In this document: positions 27,465 to 36,962 of the stretch, one piece after another
Numbering within the stretch: the stretch's first letter is position 1
How the letters are laid out: every line of letters starts with the position of its first letter
Origin: Vibrio neptunius
GTDB lineage: Bacteria > Pseudomonadota > Gammaproteobacteria > Enterobacterales > Vibrionaceae
NCBI GenBank assembly: GCA_019339365.1
Contig: CP079860.1
Span: 744,001-808,000, forward strand
Reading direction: 5' to 3'
Length of the DNA: 64,000 bases
Translations under genes and position numbers: made by a program
The notes under the pieces: model-generated
The model's input: the letters and a program-made list of their open reading frames with translations, nothing else
The model's database searches: none
What the model was told of the DNA's origin: nothing

Positions 27465-28809
27465 ATGAATGAAAGCAAAACAGAACTGCTTAACACCAAA
27501 GGCGAATCTGGTGGCTTTTTGGAGCGCTTTTTCAAACTGAAAGCACATGGAACCAGTGTCAAGAATGAAATGATTGGGGGTATCACCACCTTTGCCACAA
27601 TGGCGTACATCATTTTTGTAAATCCTCAGATCATGGCCGCTTCTGGAATGGATTCAGGCGCTGTCTTCGTCGCAACCTGTATCGGTGCAGCCATTGGTTG
27701 TCTGTTAATGGGGTTGTTTGCTAACTGGCCTGTCGGTCTGGCTCCTGGTATGGGCCTCAACGCCTTTTTTCTCATTTACCGTTGTTAGCGAAATGGGCTA
27801 TAGCTGGGAAGTGGCACTCGGGGCGGTGTTCCTCTCTGGTATCCTATTTGTTGGGATGAGCTTCTACAAGATCCGCCAGTGGATCATCGAAAGCATCCCG
27901 GAAAGCTTGCGCTTCTCGATGACAGCGGGTGTCGGACTGTTTCTTGGTCTGATTGGCCTTAAAACTGCAGGTATTGTCGTCGAAAACCCAGCGACCTTGG
28001 TCTCATTGGGTGATTTCACAAAGCCAGACGCTATGCTCGCTGCCATCGCATTCCTGATCATCGCTGTGCTCAGCGAACGTAAAGTCTTCGGTGCGGTTCT
28101 TATCGGTATTCTGAGTGTCACTCTGATCGGTATGATGCTAGGGCTGGTTCATTACAACGGATTCTTCTCTGCGCCACCCAGTATTGCTCCCACTTTCATG
28201 GCAATGGATATTTCTGGGGCATTTAACATATCGATGGTGAGTGTGATTCTGGCCTTCTTGTTCGTCAATATGTTCGATACCGCAGGCACCCTGATGGGAG
28301 TGGCCGAAAGAGCTCACCTCGTAAACAAAGAAACAGGTAAGATCGAGGGATTAAGCAAAGCATTAAAAGCAGACAGTATCTCCAGTGTTGCAGGTGCGTG
28401 TGTAGGATGTCCTCCGGTCACCAGCTATGTTGAAAGCGCCGCTGGTGTGGCTGCTGGTGCCCGAACAGGTCTTTCTGCCATTGTCGTTGCTGTTCTTTTC
28501 CTCGCTGCTATATTTCTATCACCTCTGGCGGGGATGATTCCTTCATATGCGACGGCTGGCGCACTGATCTATGTTGCCTTTGTCATGATGAGTAGCATGC
28601 AGCACGTCGACTGGAAAGACTTCACCAACGGTGCTCCCGCTGCGATTACCGCACTGATGATGCCACTGACCTTCTCAATTGCTAACGGCATTGCATTAGG
28701 CTTCATTACTTACACTGTGCTCAAAGTTGCCACGGGTAAAACGAAGGACGTCTCTATCTCGATGTACATTCTGACGCTCATCTTTGTTGCCAAACTGGTT
28801 TACATCTAA
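27465..28809 (+). pseudogene. NCS2/AzgA-type purine permease, frameshifted
   Basis: The frame from ATG 27465 encodes the N-terminus of an AzgA-like permease (E-M-I-G-G-I-T-T-F-A-T-M-A-Y-I-I-F-V-N-P and P-G-M-G-L-N-A-F-F) and stops at about 27788. The rest is in the next frame to 28809, with the family's D-T-A-G-T-L and a S-Y-V-E-S-A-A-G-V motif. Removing one T from the T6 run at 27765-27770 restores A-F-F-S-F-T-V-V and a protein of about 447 residues with 12 or so membrane helices. It would import guanine/hypoxanthine or urate-type purines. As read it is broken, but an assembly error is quite possible. Confidence 0.88.
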
Positions 28810-29208
28810 TCCGTCTCTACCCCCTCGCCTGAGCACCCACTCAGGCGAGCCCCATACACGTCAATTCCCTTGCACTCACCAGCGTTTGTCGACGTCCGCC
28901 ACCTATTAGGTTTACACGCCCCTACTCAAGGAGTGGTAACCAGCTAAGCCCACTCTCTCAATTCAAATCAATAATACTGGGTCGGCAGAAATCCCGTTTG
29001 AGAATTGTCGATTGACAGCAAAACGTCGGTTGGTTAGATAACCGCTCTTGCCCCTAGCATCAGGCAAACGTTTTTAATAACATAGACAAATTCCCATTAT
29101 GATGGCTTACCGATGAAACTTATTCGTTGACGTTTTTTTCCTTTTTCCAACTCAACAATCACTTTGTTAAATCTGAAGGGGTCGCTTGCGACCTGAAAAA
29201 GGAACGAC
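28810..29208. other. Gap after the permease
   Basis: No gene. CTCGCCTGA / TCAGGCGAG forms a stem at 28824-28849 without a T-run, a possible weak terminator. A short GGTCGC/GCGACC inverted repeat at 29180-29193 lies just before the ribosome binding site of the next gene and could affect its translation. Confidence 0.45.
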
Positions 29209-30060
29209 ATGTACAACAAGACGACAAGTTTTATTCAAGCGGATGGGTTCAGGCTAAAAGTCATTGAGCAAGGCCAAGGACCAACACTCCTAATTATCGG
29301 CAGTGCAGATTACTACTATCGCATTATGCCGAATGACATCTATCAACATTTTTACTGCGTATTCATTGATCACAGAGGCTTTGCGCACTGCGAAAGGCCT
29401 GTTCATTTACATGACGTGTCATTGGAACAGATATCAAAGGATGTTGAACGAGCCTGCAGTCAACTCGACATAGAACCTTGTTGGGTGATGGGACATTCTG
29501 GCCATGCCTATATGGCTCTCGACTTCGCCTATCGATTTCCAACTCGTGTAAAAGGGTGTGCTTTGATCGGCGCGGCGCCAAGCTTATCAGAGGAAATGCG
29601 AACTCTGCAGATGGCTAATTGGCAAAGACATGCCTGTCAGGATCGCAAAACGGCATTTGAGAAAAGTATCGCTTTATTGGCAGGTGATATTCAGCTTGAG
29701 CCTGATAGAAAGTTTGCCCACCTTTGCCGACGATTAGGCCCAATGCGCTGGTTCAATCCAAACTTCGATGAGCTCCCTTTGTGGCAAGACATTCCTATGC
29801 ATACTGCCTTGCTCGATAAACTTTGGGGCAATGACTTTGCTCATTTGGATATCAGCACCTACACGCAATCTATTGTGGTACCTGTACTGGCACTGGGAGG
29901 CCTTCAAGATTTCAGTGTTGCGCCGCTTTCTGCTTGGTCAGATATTTATCCGCCTTTCCCCAACATAAACCTCGTCAGCTTACCTGAGTGTGGTCATACA
30001 CCGATGTTGGAACAGCCAGACGACTTTATTTCTATCTTACGGGACTTTGTTAATCACTAA
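29209..30060 (+). CDS. Alpha/beta hydrolase
   Basis: 283 residues. Nucleophile elbow G-H-S-G-H with Ser97, acid residue in G-L-Q-D-F-S-V-A-P and histidine in C-G-H-T-P-M-L-E-Q-P. This is the layout of proline-iminopeptidase-like and esterase/lipase hydrolases. No signal peptide. The substrate is unknown. The ribosome binding site is AAAAAGG. It stands alone between the purine block and a convergent phosphatase-like gene. Confidence 0.88.
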   Translation: MYNKTTSFIQADGFRLKVIEQGQGPTLLIIGSADYYYRIMPNDIYQHFYCVFIDHRGFAHCERPVHLHDVSLEQISKDVERACSQLDIEPCWVMGHSGHAYMALDFAYRFPTRVKGCALIGAAPSLSEEMRTLQMANWQRHACQDRKTAFEKSIALLAGDIQLEPDRKFAHLCRRLGPMRWFNPNFDELPLWQDIPMHTALLDKLWGNDFAHLDISTYTQSIVVPVLALGGLQDFSVAPLSAWSDIYPPFPNINLVSLPECGHTPMLEQPDDFISILRDFVNH

Positions 30061-30066
30061 TACTGG

Positions 30067-30087
30067 GCCTCGGAATCTCTCCGAGGC
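30067..30087 (+). terminator. Stem-loop after the alpha/beta hydrolase
   Basis: GCCTCGGA / TCCGAGGC, perfect 8-bp stem with a 5-base loop and a weak T-tail. Confidence 0.5.
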
Positions 30088-30228
30088 TTATCACTTAGCG
30101 CAGCCATGGTTGATAACTTAAGCCGCCATATTCAACGGGTATCGAGCCAAATCAAGGCCGCACATTGACGATTACTTTGGCTCCTGACGCGCTCGCACGA
30201 GGCTGAGTTCAGTCATCCCATCGAAAAC

Positions 30229-30253
30229 TGGCCTGAGCATAGCTGCTCAGGCC
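30229..30253 (-). terminator. Terminator of the alkaline-phosphatase-fold gene
   Basis: TGGCCTGAGC / GCTCAGGCCA, 10-bp stem, followed on the minus strand by a TTTT run. Confidence 0.75.
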
Positions 30254-30272
30254 AAATCATCAGATGGTTTCG

Positions 30273-31640
30273 TTAACGCATTACTTCGAAGCTGAGTGGG
30301 TCCGCGTTGCCATCACAATCAAACTTAGCGACATGCTCGTACCCCTCTAACGTCATCGGCACACCACTTTTCGCATTCCATTCAAAACCGCACTGCTTGC
30401 TCTCAATCAGGCTGTAAATGTAGCTGCTACTAATAGACAGCGGGTCGCCGTCATGGCTGCAATCAAACTTGGCTATATGCTCATTACTACCCATTGGGCT
30501 TGGCGTACCTTTGGCGGCATGCCATTGCAATCCGCAGGAAGAGCCGTAAATATTGGCATAGATATAACCGTCTTCGATCTGCACAGGATCGGCTGAGCCA
30601 TTACAATCAAATTTTGCCACATGCTCATAGCTGGCTAGCGCGATCGGAGAGCCCTTGTCTGCATCCCACTCCAAACCGCAACGTTTACTTTCAATCGTGG
30701 CATAGGCTTTTTGCGCCTCTATATCACCAACAAGAGGAAAGCCATCAAGGCGTAATCGATTTTGCTTGATACCGAGAAACTCTAAAATCGTTGGCACAAT
30801 AAAGGTTTGCGCTGGCAGGTTATACAGGCCGTCAAAGTCTTGATTCGGCACCGAAATATAAGACTGATAGCGGTTGTGCAAAGGTTGGTTGGAAGCAATA
30901 AAAATGGTCTTTTCACTCGTAGTCTGGTTACCATGACCACTGCCTGTTCTCGCATTGCGGCCATGATCTGTGGTGACCAGAACTAACCAATCCTCGTTCT
31001 TTTCAAGCTGGCGTTTCTCAACCGCATCTAGCAGTTTACCCAGCCTAGCATCGCTGTCTGTAATTGATTTATCGTATTCGTCACCCCAGCCATGGCTATG
31101 GCCCGCACCATCGGGCTCATCCAAATGAATAAAGATGAAATCAGGGTTTTGAGAGTTCAGAACCTCCAAGGTTCGATTGACACTGTCATCGTCACTACCC
31201 CCTTCAGAATGAGTCGCTAACAAAGGCATATCCGCTGGGAAATAGAGCGTATTGATGGTTCCCCAGGTCGAGAATGAATACATCTGAGCTTGGTCGTTGG
31301 CGTTGTGAATCTGACGAAAGATACTCGGCCACTCAGAATTGGCTGGGCCAACACTGTTACTCGAAATACCATGTTTGTTAACCCAAACACCCGTTAAAAT
31401 CGTTGTCCAACCCGGGCCACTACTGGTCTTCTGTGCACTAAATCGCCCCTTCACGCCCCCTGTATAAGCTTGCGTAATCTGGAGACGATCAAAAGCAGGG
31501 GTCGACAATTTACCGATATGTTCAAACTGCATGCCATCAATACCGACCAGTAAAACCTTCTTATTGCTCGCCTGCGCAGTGGTAGCAAACATAAAGAGTA
31601 GCAGCATCAGCCAACGAAACGCTGTTAGTCCTTTTGTCAT
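30273..31640 (-). CDS. Exported alkaline-phosphatase-superfamily protein with triple C-terminal repeat
   Basis: 455 residues from ATG 31640, chosen because the protein then opens with a signal peptide ending A-Q-A-S and has CAGGA upstream. The catalytic half is a type I phosphodiesterase/nucleotide pyrophosphatase fold. Metal ligands are in G-I-D-G-M, the nucleophile Thr/Ser region lies near T-S-S-G-P-G-W-T, and further ligands are in D-E-P-D-G-A-G-H and T-T-D-H-G-R. The last ~145 residues are three repeats of about 48 residues built around C-G-x-x-W-x-A, E-H-[VI]-A-K-F-D-C and D-P. These probably form a disulfide-bonded binding module. The substrate is unknown. Confidence 0.82.
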   Translation of the reverse strand: MTKGLTAFRWLMLLLFMFATTAQASNKKVLLVGIDGMQFEHIGKLSTPAFDRLQITQAYTGGVKGRFSAQKTSSGPGWTTILTGVWVNKHGISSNSVGPANSEWPSIFRQIHNANDQAQMYSFSTWGTINTLYFPADMPLLATHSEGGSDDDSVNRTLEVLNSQNPDFIFIHLDEPDGAGHSHGWGDEYDKSITDSDARLGKLLDAVEKRQLEKNEDWLVLVTTDHGRNARTGSGHGNQTTSEKTIFIASNQPLHNRYQSYISVPNQDFDGLYNLPAQTFIVPTILEFLGIKQNRLRLDGFPLVGDIEAQKAYATIESKRCGLEWDADKGSPIALASYEHVAKFDCNGSADPVQIEDGYIYANIYGSSCGLQWHAAKGTPSPMGSNEHIAKFDCSHDGDPLSISSSYIYSLIESKQCGFEWNAKSGVPMTLEGYEHVAKFDCDGNADPLSFEVMR

Positions 31641-31758
31641 GATTGTTGTTCCTGTGGAGTTAAACATGCGGACGATTTAACACAGCAATCATGACACCAA
31701 TGTTATCTGACGATGAATTTTGACAAGCAATAAACTCAATAAGATAGCAGTATGCGAT

Positions 31759-32514
31759 CTACATAGGTGGCCGCATTGCAGTCAGATTGTATTCTAACGC
31801 GGAGCTAATCAGTTTCGGGGTCGGAAGCTTTGGCCTTCTGGCACTAGACTGATGAACAGAGCCCTGTTGGTGTAATTCATCACCTAGTGTCGTCTTATAA
31901 ATCAACTCGTCTGAACTACTTGGCTCATTGTGACATAGGTAGACTTGAGTCGAATCTTTGAGCTCGTATATCTTCGCCAATGATTCATACGTCGGATCAG
32001 TCGCTTCAACCGACGACCCTTCTCGCGAATGCAAATGTGAGTCCCCCACAAACAATGCGTCACCAATTTTGAAGGTTAGATCAGATGGCGGATGCCCTGG
32101 GGTTTCCAAAACTTCTATATGCGAATGGCCAAAATCCAGTTGCTCATTTTCCAGTAAGAAATGTTCAAAGTGATAAAGATCGGTGAGTGACAGATCATCC
32201 TTGCAGCTAGCGTATACCTCTTTGACATGATCAGAAATGTAGATGGGCGCTTGCAGTACTTTACTGAGATAGAACGAACCCGACAAATGATCAGCATGAA
32301 TATGTGTTTCAAGAATCGCGGTGACATGAAGTTGATTTTGTTCAACGTGGTCAATGATTTGCTGCGCCGATTCAAAACTGATGTTACAGTTTTCCTCATC
32401 ATAATCAGCAACAGGATCAATCACTATTGCCTCATTGGTGTCCGAATCTGCCACAACATAACTCAGGCTACCGGATTGAGGATGAAAAAAGTGCTGAATA
32501 TTTTGGGTTGTCAT
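31759..32514 (-). CDS. MBL-fold metallo-hydrolase
   Basis: 251 residues. Zinc/iron motif T-H-I-H-A-D-H-L-S-G (His71, His73, Asp75, His76), G-H-P-P-S-D as the next histidine region, G-D-S-H-L as the bridging aspartate and C-H-N-E near the end. The arrangement resembles glyoxalase-II-like and persulfide-dioxygenase-type (ETHE1/Blh) proteins. No rhodanese or DUF442 domain is attached, and no sulfide-oxidation gene lies next to it, so the substrate is open. Cytoplasmic. Confidence 0.85.
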   Translation of the reverse strand: MTTQNIQHFFHPQSGSLSYVVADSDTNEAIVIDPVADYDEENCNISFESAQQIIDHVEQNQLHVTAILETHIHADHLSGSFYLSKVLQAPIYISDHVKEVYASCKDDLSLTDLYHFEHFLLENEQLDFGHSHIEVLETPGHPPSDLTFKIGDALFVGDSHLHSREGSSVEATDPTYESLAKIYELKDSTQVYLCHNEPSSSDELIYKTTLGDELHQQGSVHQSSARRPKLPTPKLISSALEYNLTAMRPPM

Positions 32515-32649
32515 TATGCCCTCCCAGAAAGACCGCTTTTGATTGAACGTAACGTTGAGTTTAGTCGCGATTGACGTTTAACGAGAGGTGCATAGACCAT
32601 TATTTGATTCCCTTTTTAGGGAGAAAAAATACATTACGATTTTTTCTGT

Positions 32650-33813
32650 TTAAGAATCAGGCCAATACCAATTTGGCGATGAAAGAGGGTCCAAACCCGG
32701 AATAATCGTCTGACCAAACTCCTTGTCCAGTTGAATAGCATTGCATTCTGGATGCTCCGACAACGCCGCGATCAAACGTGGAGCATGAGACACAACCCAG
32801 ACCTGAGTATTCTCGGCCGCGTGAGAAATCAAACGCGCCAAAGCGGGCAACAAATCGGGATGAAGACTGGTTTCAGGCTCATTGAGAATCATCAAGCTTG
32901 GTGGTCGAGGCGTGAGAAGAGCGGCCACCCATAGCAAGTAACGTAAAGTCCCATCGGACAACTCAGCACCACTTAATGGCCTTAAAAGTCCGTGCTGGGA
33001 AAACTCCAAAGAAAATCGACCATCGACCTGATTGACGATGCGGATGCTAGCGCCAGGAAAGGCATAGTCGATGGCTTTATAAAGCACCTCTTTATCACCA
33101 ATTTCGATAATGGTTTGTAAGGCAGCAGCCAGATCACGGCCATCATGATGCAAAACCGGAGTGCGAGTGCCAAGCTGAGGTTGCCTAGCTGGGGCGTCTT
33201 TGTCAGTCCTGAAGTGATCGTAGAAACGCCAGCCGCGAATCGTTTCTCGCAGCATAAACGCCTCTGGCGTGGCCATCGGGTCGGCAATTTGATCAAACAG
33301 GCTATGATACGTGGCAATATGGCTAGAAATGACTTGCCATTTTCGTCCTTCACGCGCTTTAATTGCTGAGCCATTTCTGTCTATTAACGCACTGGCAGGT
33401 CGATAAAACGGACCATTCCAAATACATTCTCGTTTGATCTCAGGGTCAAAACCAAACATTGACATAGTCGGTGCTGGTAAACCCAACGAAATCGCGTAAC
33501 TGAACTCTTCGGTTGCGAAGCCAAGCTTGAGGCGTTTAACATTCTGCCTAACCGTGGCTTCAACGGCGTGTTCACCTCGCTTCATCGAGTTGGTTATCTT
33601 TTCCGGCCCTGCCCAAAATGTTGAATCAAGCCCACCTTCAGTTGCTAGCGCAGATACAACACCACCTTGCGCGGTATCAGCCAACAAACGCAGAGCTTTA
33701 TATAAATTGGATTTACCGGAACCGTTCGCTCCCGTTATCACATTCAATCTGCCTAGTGGCATAACCAGATTTAGAATTGAACGATAGTTTTTAATCGCCA
33801 ACGCGGTAATCAT
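32650..33813 (-). CDS. AAA-family ATPase (RecF/OLD-like)
   Basis: 387 residues. Walker A is T-G-A-N-G-S-G-K-S-N near the N-terminus, after the RecF/SMC-type start I-K-N-Y-R-S-I. The signature-like S-D-G-T-L-R-Y-L and a Walker B L-M-I-L-N-E-P-E-T-S-L-H-P follow, with Asn where Asp is usual before E-P-E. Near the end comes W-V-V-S-H-A-P. This is the AAA_21 class of small SMC-like ATPases seen in DNA repair and defence contexts. No nuclease or TOPRIM domain is fused or adjacent. It sits beside the AT-rich island boundary. Confidence 0.85.
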   Translation of the reverse strand: MITALAIKNYRSILNLVMPLGRLNVITGANGSGKSNLYKALRLLADTAQGGVVSALATEGGLDSTFWAGPEKITNSMKRGEHAVEATVRQNVKRLKLGFATEEFSYAISLGLPAPTMSMFGFDPEIKRECIWNGPFYRPASALIDRNGSAIKAREGRKWQVISSHIATYHSLFDQIADPMATPEAFMLRETIRGWRFYDHFRTDKDAPARQPQLGTRTPVLHHDGRDLAAALQTIIEIGDKEVLYKAIDYAFPGASIRIVNQVDGRFSLEFSQHGLLRPLSGAELSDGTLRYLLWVAALLTPRPPSLMILNEPETSLHPDLLPALARLISHAAENTQVWVVSHAPRLIAALSEHPECNAIQLDKEFGQTIIPGLDPLSSPNWYWPDS

Positions 33814-34253
33814 AGTCCCCTCTCATCTAAGCGATACACCTGTTACTTTTGGACAAAGACAACCGTAACATTCGCAGTTTTGGATGTCATGCAAACACCT
33901 CGTATTGAAGAGCATCACAGCATGGCCCAGACCTTTTTGTGAGACGTCCAGCACAAATCTATCAATTTAGTGACTTAGAATAGCAAGTCGGGCATTTTAA
34001 CTAGTTTTTTGGTTAGATTGATACAGACTTTGTTTTATATAATTGTTGATATTTTAAATTGGTTAAGAAATTTTATAAGAACATTTAAATCAGCGTGGTA
34101 GATATGAACCATTTCCAGATCCTAAATTTTTTAGCGAGATTTCTAGATCCGAGTATTGGAGTGGAGATTGGTAATTTATAAAATTAATTTTAATTCTATT
34201 TTCATATAGAACACCTACTCACCGAGTGGCTACATGATGAGTTAAAAATTTTA
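33814..34253. other. AT-rich boundary region before the small-protein island
   Basis: 440 bp without a supported gene. Composition changes sharply from about 33990 on and becomes strongly AT-rich, as in the next 2.6 kb. This probably marks the left edge of an acquired segment. No insertion-sequence ends or direct repeats were recognised. Confidence 0.45.
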
Positions 34254-34994
34254 ATGTTATTATTTAACTACACAACTAAATTAATCGTAAATATTCCCAG
34301 AATATTAGTTTTTACTTGTGGAACTCTTTACCCTTATGTTAGTCAAAGTTCACAAGAATTGGTAATGAATAAACTCGACTTAAGAGATGTAAGAGGTTAT
34401 TTAGGAGAAAACTATCGCTTAGAGGAACTTTCACCTCCCTTTAATAATTATATCTACATAAGAAACGAAGATGATTGCGGTGTATTATCTAAAGTTGAAA
34501 ATGGCAAAGCAAAAGCCGTAAATCTTGATGATGGCAGCATTGTTTCATTATGTGGCGATGTTTCTTATTTTGGTAAAATAATTTCATTATCTGATAAGCC
34601 TATGGGGTTTAATGGTCGGATAGAATATTCTTTCAAGTTAAATAAGAAAAAAATCAAACTAGATAACATGTACATAAGTGATGATCTAGGTAATTATTAC
34701 TCAATAAAAAATAATAAAGAAATAATGGTATCTTATGACGAAGATCCTAGAGAAAGAAAATTAATTGGTGTAAAGTCAAAATCGGAAAGAACTTGGCTTT
34801 ATGATATAAAAGTTGACGAAAATGAAGAGATAACAGTTACTAAACTAAAAGAGATATCTATCAAAGAAAATGAAGATATTATAATAACTGGTGCTATAGA
34901 AGAGTATATGGAGTCTGAATTTTTCGTATTCTATAAACTGGAATCAGACCGCTTTCAAGGCTATGTTTTGGAATCAGATATAACGCTGAACTAG
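34254..34994 (+). CDS. Hypothetical protein, paralogue of the 35616-36380 product
   Basis: 246 residues if started at 34254; ATG 34363 is an alternative, but the longer form has a hydrophobic N-terminal stretch like its paralogue's signal peptide. It aligns with the protein at 35616-36380: L-S-[PA]-P-[FY]-x-N-Y, [DE]-C-G, a central L-C-[GN] pair, and a C-terminal segment ending G-Y-[VL]-x-x-D-x-x-L that looks SH3-like. The family is unknown to me. It is highly AT-rich, Lys/Asp/Asn-heavy, unlike the flanking genes. First of four closely packed genes. Confidence 0.6.
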   Translation: MLLFNYTTKLIVNIPRILVFTCGTLYPYVSQSSQELVMNKLDLRDVRGYLGENYRLEELSPPFNNYIYIRNEDDCGVLSKVENGKAKAVNLDDGSIVSLCGDVSYFGKIISLSDKPMGFNGRIEYSFKLNKKKIKLDNMYISDDLGNYYSIKNNKEIMVSYDEDPRERKLIGVKSKSERTWLYDIKVDENEEITVTKLKEISIKENEDIIITGAIEEYMESEFFVFYKLESDRFQGYVLESDITLN

Positions 34995-35058
34995 TAATGA
35001 TTAGTTTGCTTAATTAAGATTAAGAGATTAATTTAAAAATAACAATCATGGTAACTAT

Positions 35059-35619
35059 ATGATTTTGGTATTAAGAATATTTACTTTGATAAGTATCACA
35101 TACTCTGGCTACTCGTTTTCTTATCAGATGTATGATTTTTCCGACAATTATGTAGAAAAACTAAAGCAGCGTGAATCAGAGTATAAACAATATGACACAG
35201 AGCTCAATACTCGGTACAAAGCTCTCAAAAATAAGTTAAGAACATTCGAATTAGGCGAAGATTTTAAAGAGTCCCAGCTCGAATGGATCAATTATAAGAA
35301 TCAAGCTTGTTCTGTAGCAGAGTTCTTTCCTAGCGGTGAACCCATTACTGACATAATGACAAAATATTTAATCGCCGAATGTAATTCATGGGTCACAAAG
35401 GCAAGGTTGATTGAATTTGACTATATAGAAAATCAGAACGTTGAATTAGCTTATTTAATTTTCAGTCAAGCAAATAATATCAAGCCCTTAGATCAGCCGA
35501 TGAGATCATGGAATGACTATATAGAAAAAAGCTGCCAAATAAATAATAAGTTATACAGCGAGAGTAACGAATTTTGTAAAATGAGGTTGAATTTCTATTA
35601 TAAGGAAATATCGTTATGA
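35059..35619 (+). CDS. LprI-like (DUF1311) putative lysozyme-inhibitor-type protein
   Basis: 186 residues with a probable N-terminal signal sequence. The middle has the DUF1311/LprI pattern L-x-x-x-Q-x-x-W-I-x-Y-[KR]-x-x-x-C about 50 residues after the start, then a second cysteine in A-E-C-N-S-W. Relatives include the mycobacterial lysozyme inhibitor LprI and many secreted small proteins. It overlaps the next gene by 4 bp (ATGA), indicating a translationally coupled operon. It could protect peptidoglycan from lysozyme-like attack, but this is inference. Confidence 0.6.
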   Translation: MILVLRIFTLISITYSGYSFSYQMYDFSDNYVEKLKQRESEYKQYDTELNTRYKALKNKLRTFELGEDFKESQLEWINYKNQACSVAEFFPSGEPITDIMTKYLIAECNSWVTKARLIEFDYIENQNVELAYLIFSQANNIKPLDQPMRSWNDYIEKSCQINNKLYSESNEFCKMRLNFYYKEISL

Positions 35620-36380
35620 TTATTAACGGTGTTGGAAATAAATATTTGATCGCCATAACTTTCACAACACTCATGTTTGCTTCCTCTGTTTTGTACTCTG
35701 CGGAATCAGAAGCGTTCATAGAATTAAAAAATAGCACTGCCCTCGCAAGAGTATGTCAGAATGGAATTTGTAGAAATATCTCTATAGAAAATAGCAACTT
35801 AAATGACTTTATAGATATAAAAAAACTCTCTGCTCCATATGAAAATTATTACTTCCTGTCTGATACCTTTTCCGGAGCCAATGAATGTGGGAAAATATAT
35901 CATTTAAACAGATCAAAAGATGCTTTCGTTTATATAAAGGATAAGAACATGGAAGAAGTTACTCTCTGTAATATAAAACAGTCTGGTGATTACATTATTG
36001 ACAATAATAGAAGTTCAGCTTTAGAAACCTATGAAAGTGTTTGGAAAATAAATAATCATAGTTTATTACTAAATTATGAAGATAAGATTGTTGGTGACTT
36101 TTACATAAAGCGAAAAACTTCCAAAGAAGAATTTTTAGTTAGCCATGAGAAAGATATATTAAAAAGACAAAGACTCCATGCTAAAGTCACTACCAATCGC
36201 TCCTATTTTTATGATAACGAGTTTAACAGACTCGGAAGTTACGTTATTGAAGGTGATGAAGTTAACATCACCGAATATTACTATGATGGCAATATTGAAT
36301 GGGCACTTGCAAAGTATAATAATACAATTGGATATCTAAAGAGAGACACACTGACACTATCAAAACATGATAAATCATGA
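35616..36380 (+). CDS. Hypothetical exported protein, paralogue of the 34254-34994 product
   Basis: 254 residues. Signal peptide: K-Y-L-I-A-I-T-F-T-T-L-M-F-A-S-S-V-L-Y-S, then A-E-S-E-A. The mature part has paired cysteines (V-C-Q-N-G-I-C-R, N-E-C-G, L-C-N) and shares the L-S-x-P-[YF]-x-N-Y and C-terminal G-Y-L-x-x-D-x-L elements with the paralogue 0.6 kb upstream. Stop and start overlap by 4 bp with both neighbours. Function unknown. Confidence 0.62.
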   Translation: MIINGVGNKYLIAITFTTLMFASSVLYSAESEAFIELKNSTALARVCQNGICRNISIENSNLNDFIDIKKLSAPYENYYFLSDTFSGANECGKIYHLNRSKDAFVYIKDKNMEEVTLCNIKQSGDYIIDNNRSSALETYESVWKINNHSLLLNYEDKIVGDFYIKRKTSKEEFLVSHEKDILKRQRLHAKVTTNRSYFYDNEFNRLGSYVIEGDEVNITEYYYDGNIEWALAKYNNTIGYLKRDTLTLSKHDKS

Positions 36381-36856
36381 ACTTAATAAAAAACACCCTA
36401 ATATTATTATCTATAGCATTTGCATTTCCTGCTTTCTCAATTGACACACTAGTGACAGAACAAGGGGATAGGATTAATATTTCCGAACAGGATCACGAGT
36501 ACGCTCCCTACTTTCTGTCCATCACTACCGGAAGTAAGACCACCAAAGTAGACGAATATACTGTTGAAGGAGGACCGCCGATTTTCAACGGTATGGATGA
36601 GATATCCTTAAGAAACAACCCGTACCTTATAGTCCAAATACTCTGGGACATAAACCACTTCGATATAAAAGGGACTCAATATACTTCTTATCTGTACAAG
36701 TTTGACAATGGGTCACTGATACGTGAAAAGAACATATCTCAGGACAACAACTTAGAGGGTTTTTCTGGATACTACTCTGATGGTGGCACGAGCGAGTATA
36801 AATACGATACGTTACTAAAGGTCAAAAAATACTTGTTATCTACTTATGGGAACTAA
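36377..36856 (+). CDS. Hypothetical exported protein, 159 residues
   Basis: Begins with a clear signal peptide (L-I-K-N, hydrophobic core, P-A-F-S). The mature ~140 residues have alternating aromatic and polar residues typical of a small beta-rich periplasmic protein, with no cysteines. Last gene of the AT-rich operon, overlapping the previous gene by 4 bp. Not recognised. Confidence 0.6.
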   Translation: MNLIKNTLILLSIAFAFPAFSIDTLVTEQGDRINISEQDHEYAPYFLSITTGSKTTKVDEYTVEGGPPIFNGMDEISLRNNPYLIVQILWDINHFDIKGTQYTSYLYKFDNGSLIREKNISQDNNLEGFSGYYSDGGTSEYKYDTLLKVKKYLLSTYGN

Positions 36857-36957
36857 AAAAGCGCCCCGTCCTTTCTCTGCTTACACAAATATGCCGGTAT
36901 CGGATATCTCAGGCATAAAACCGTTATCGGCTTAGCAGGTTGAGGAAGGAGCGCTTA
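36855..36957 (-). terminator. Long imperfect stem-loop ending the cyo operon
   Basis: On the minus strand, AAGCGCTCCTTCCTC...GCT pairs imperfectly with AGCAGAGAAAGGACGGGGCGCTT, followed by a T-run. An inner pair GCCGATAACGG/CCGATACCGGC adds a second stem. It is about 100 nt, longer than a usual terminator, and sits exactly between the cyo operon and the AT-rich island. Confidence 0.6.
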
Positions 36958-36962
36958 ACTCG

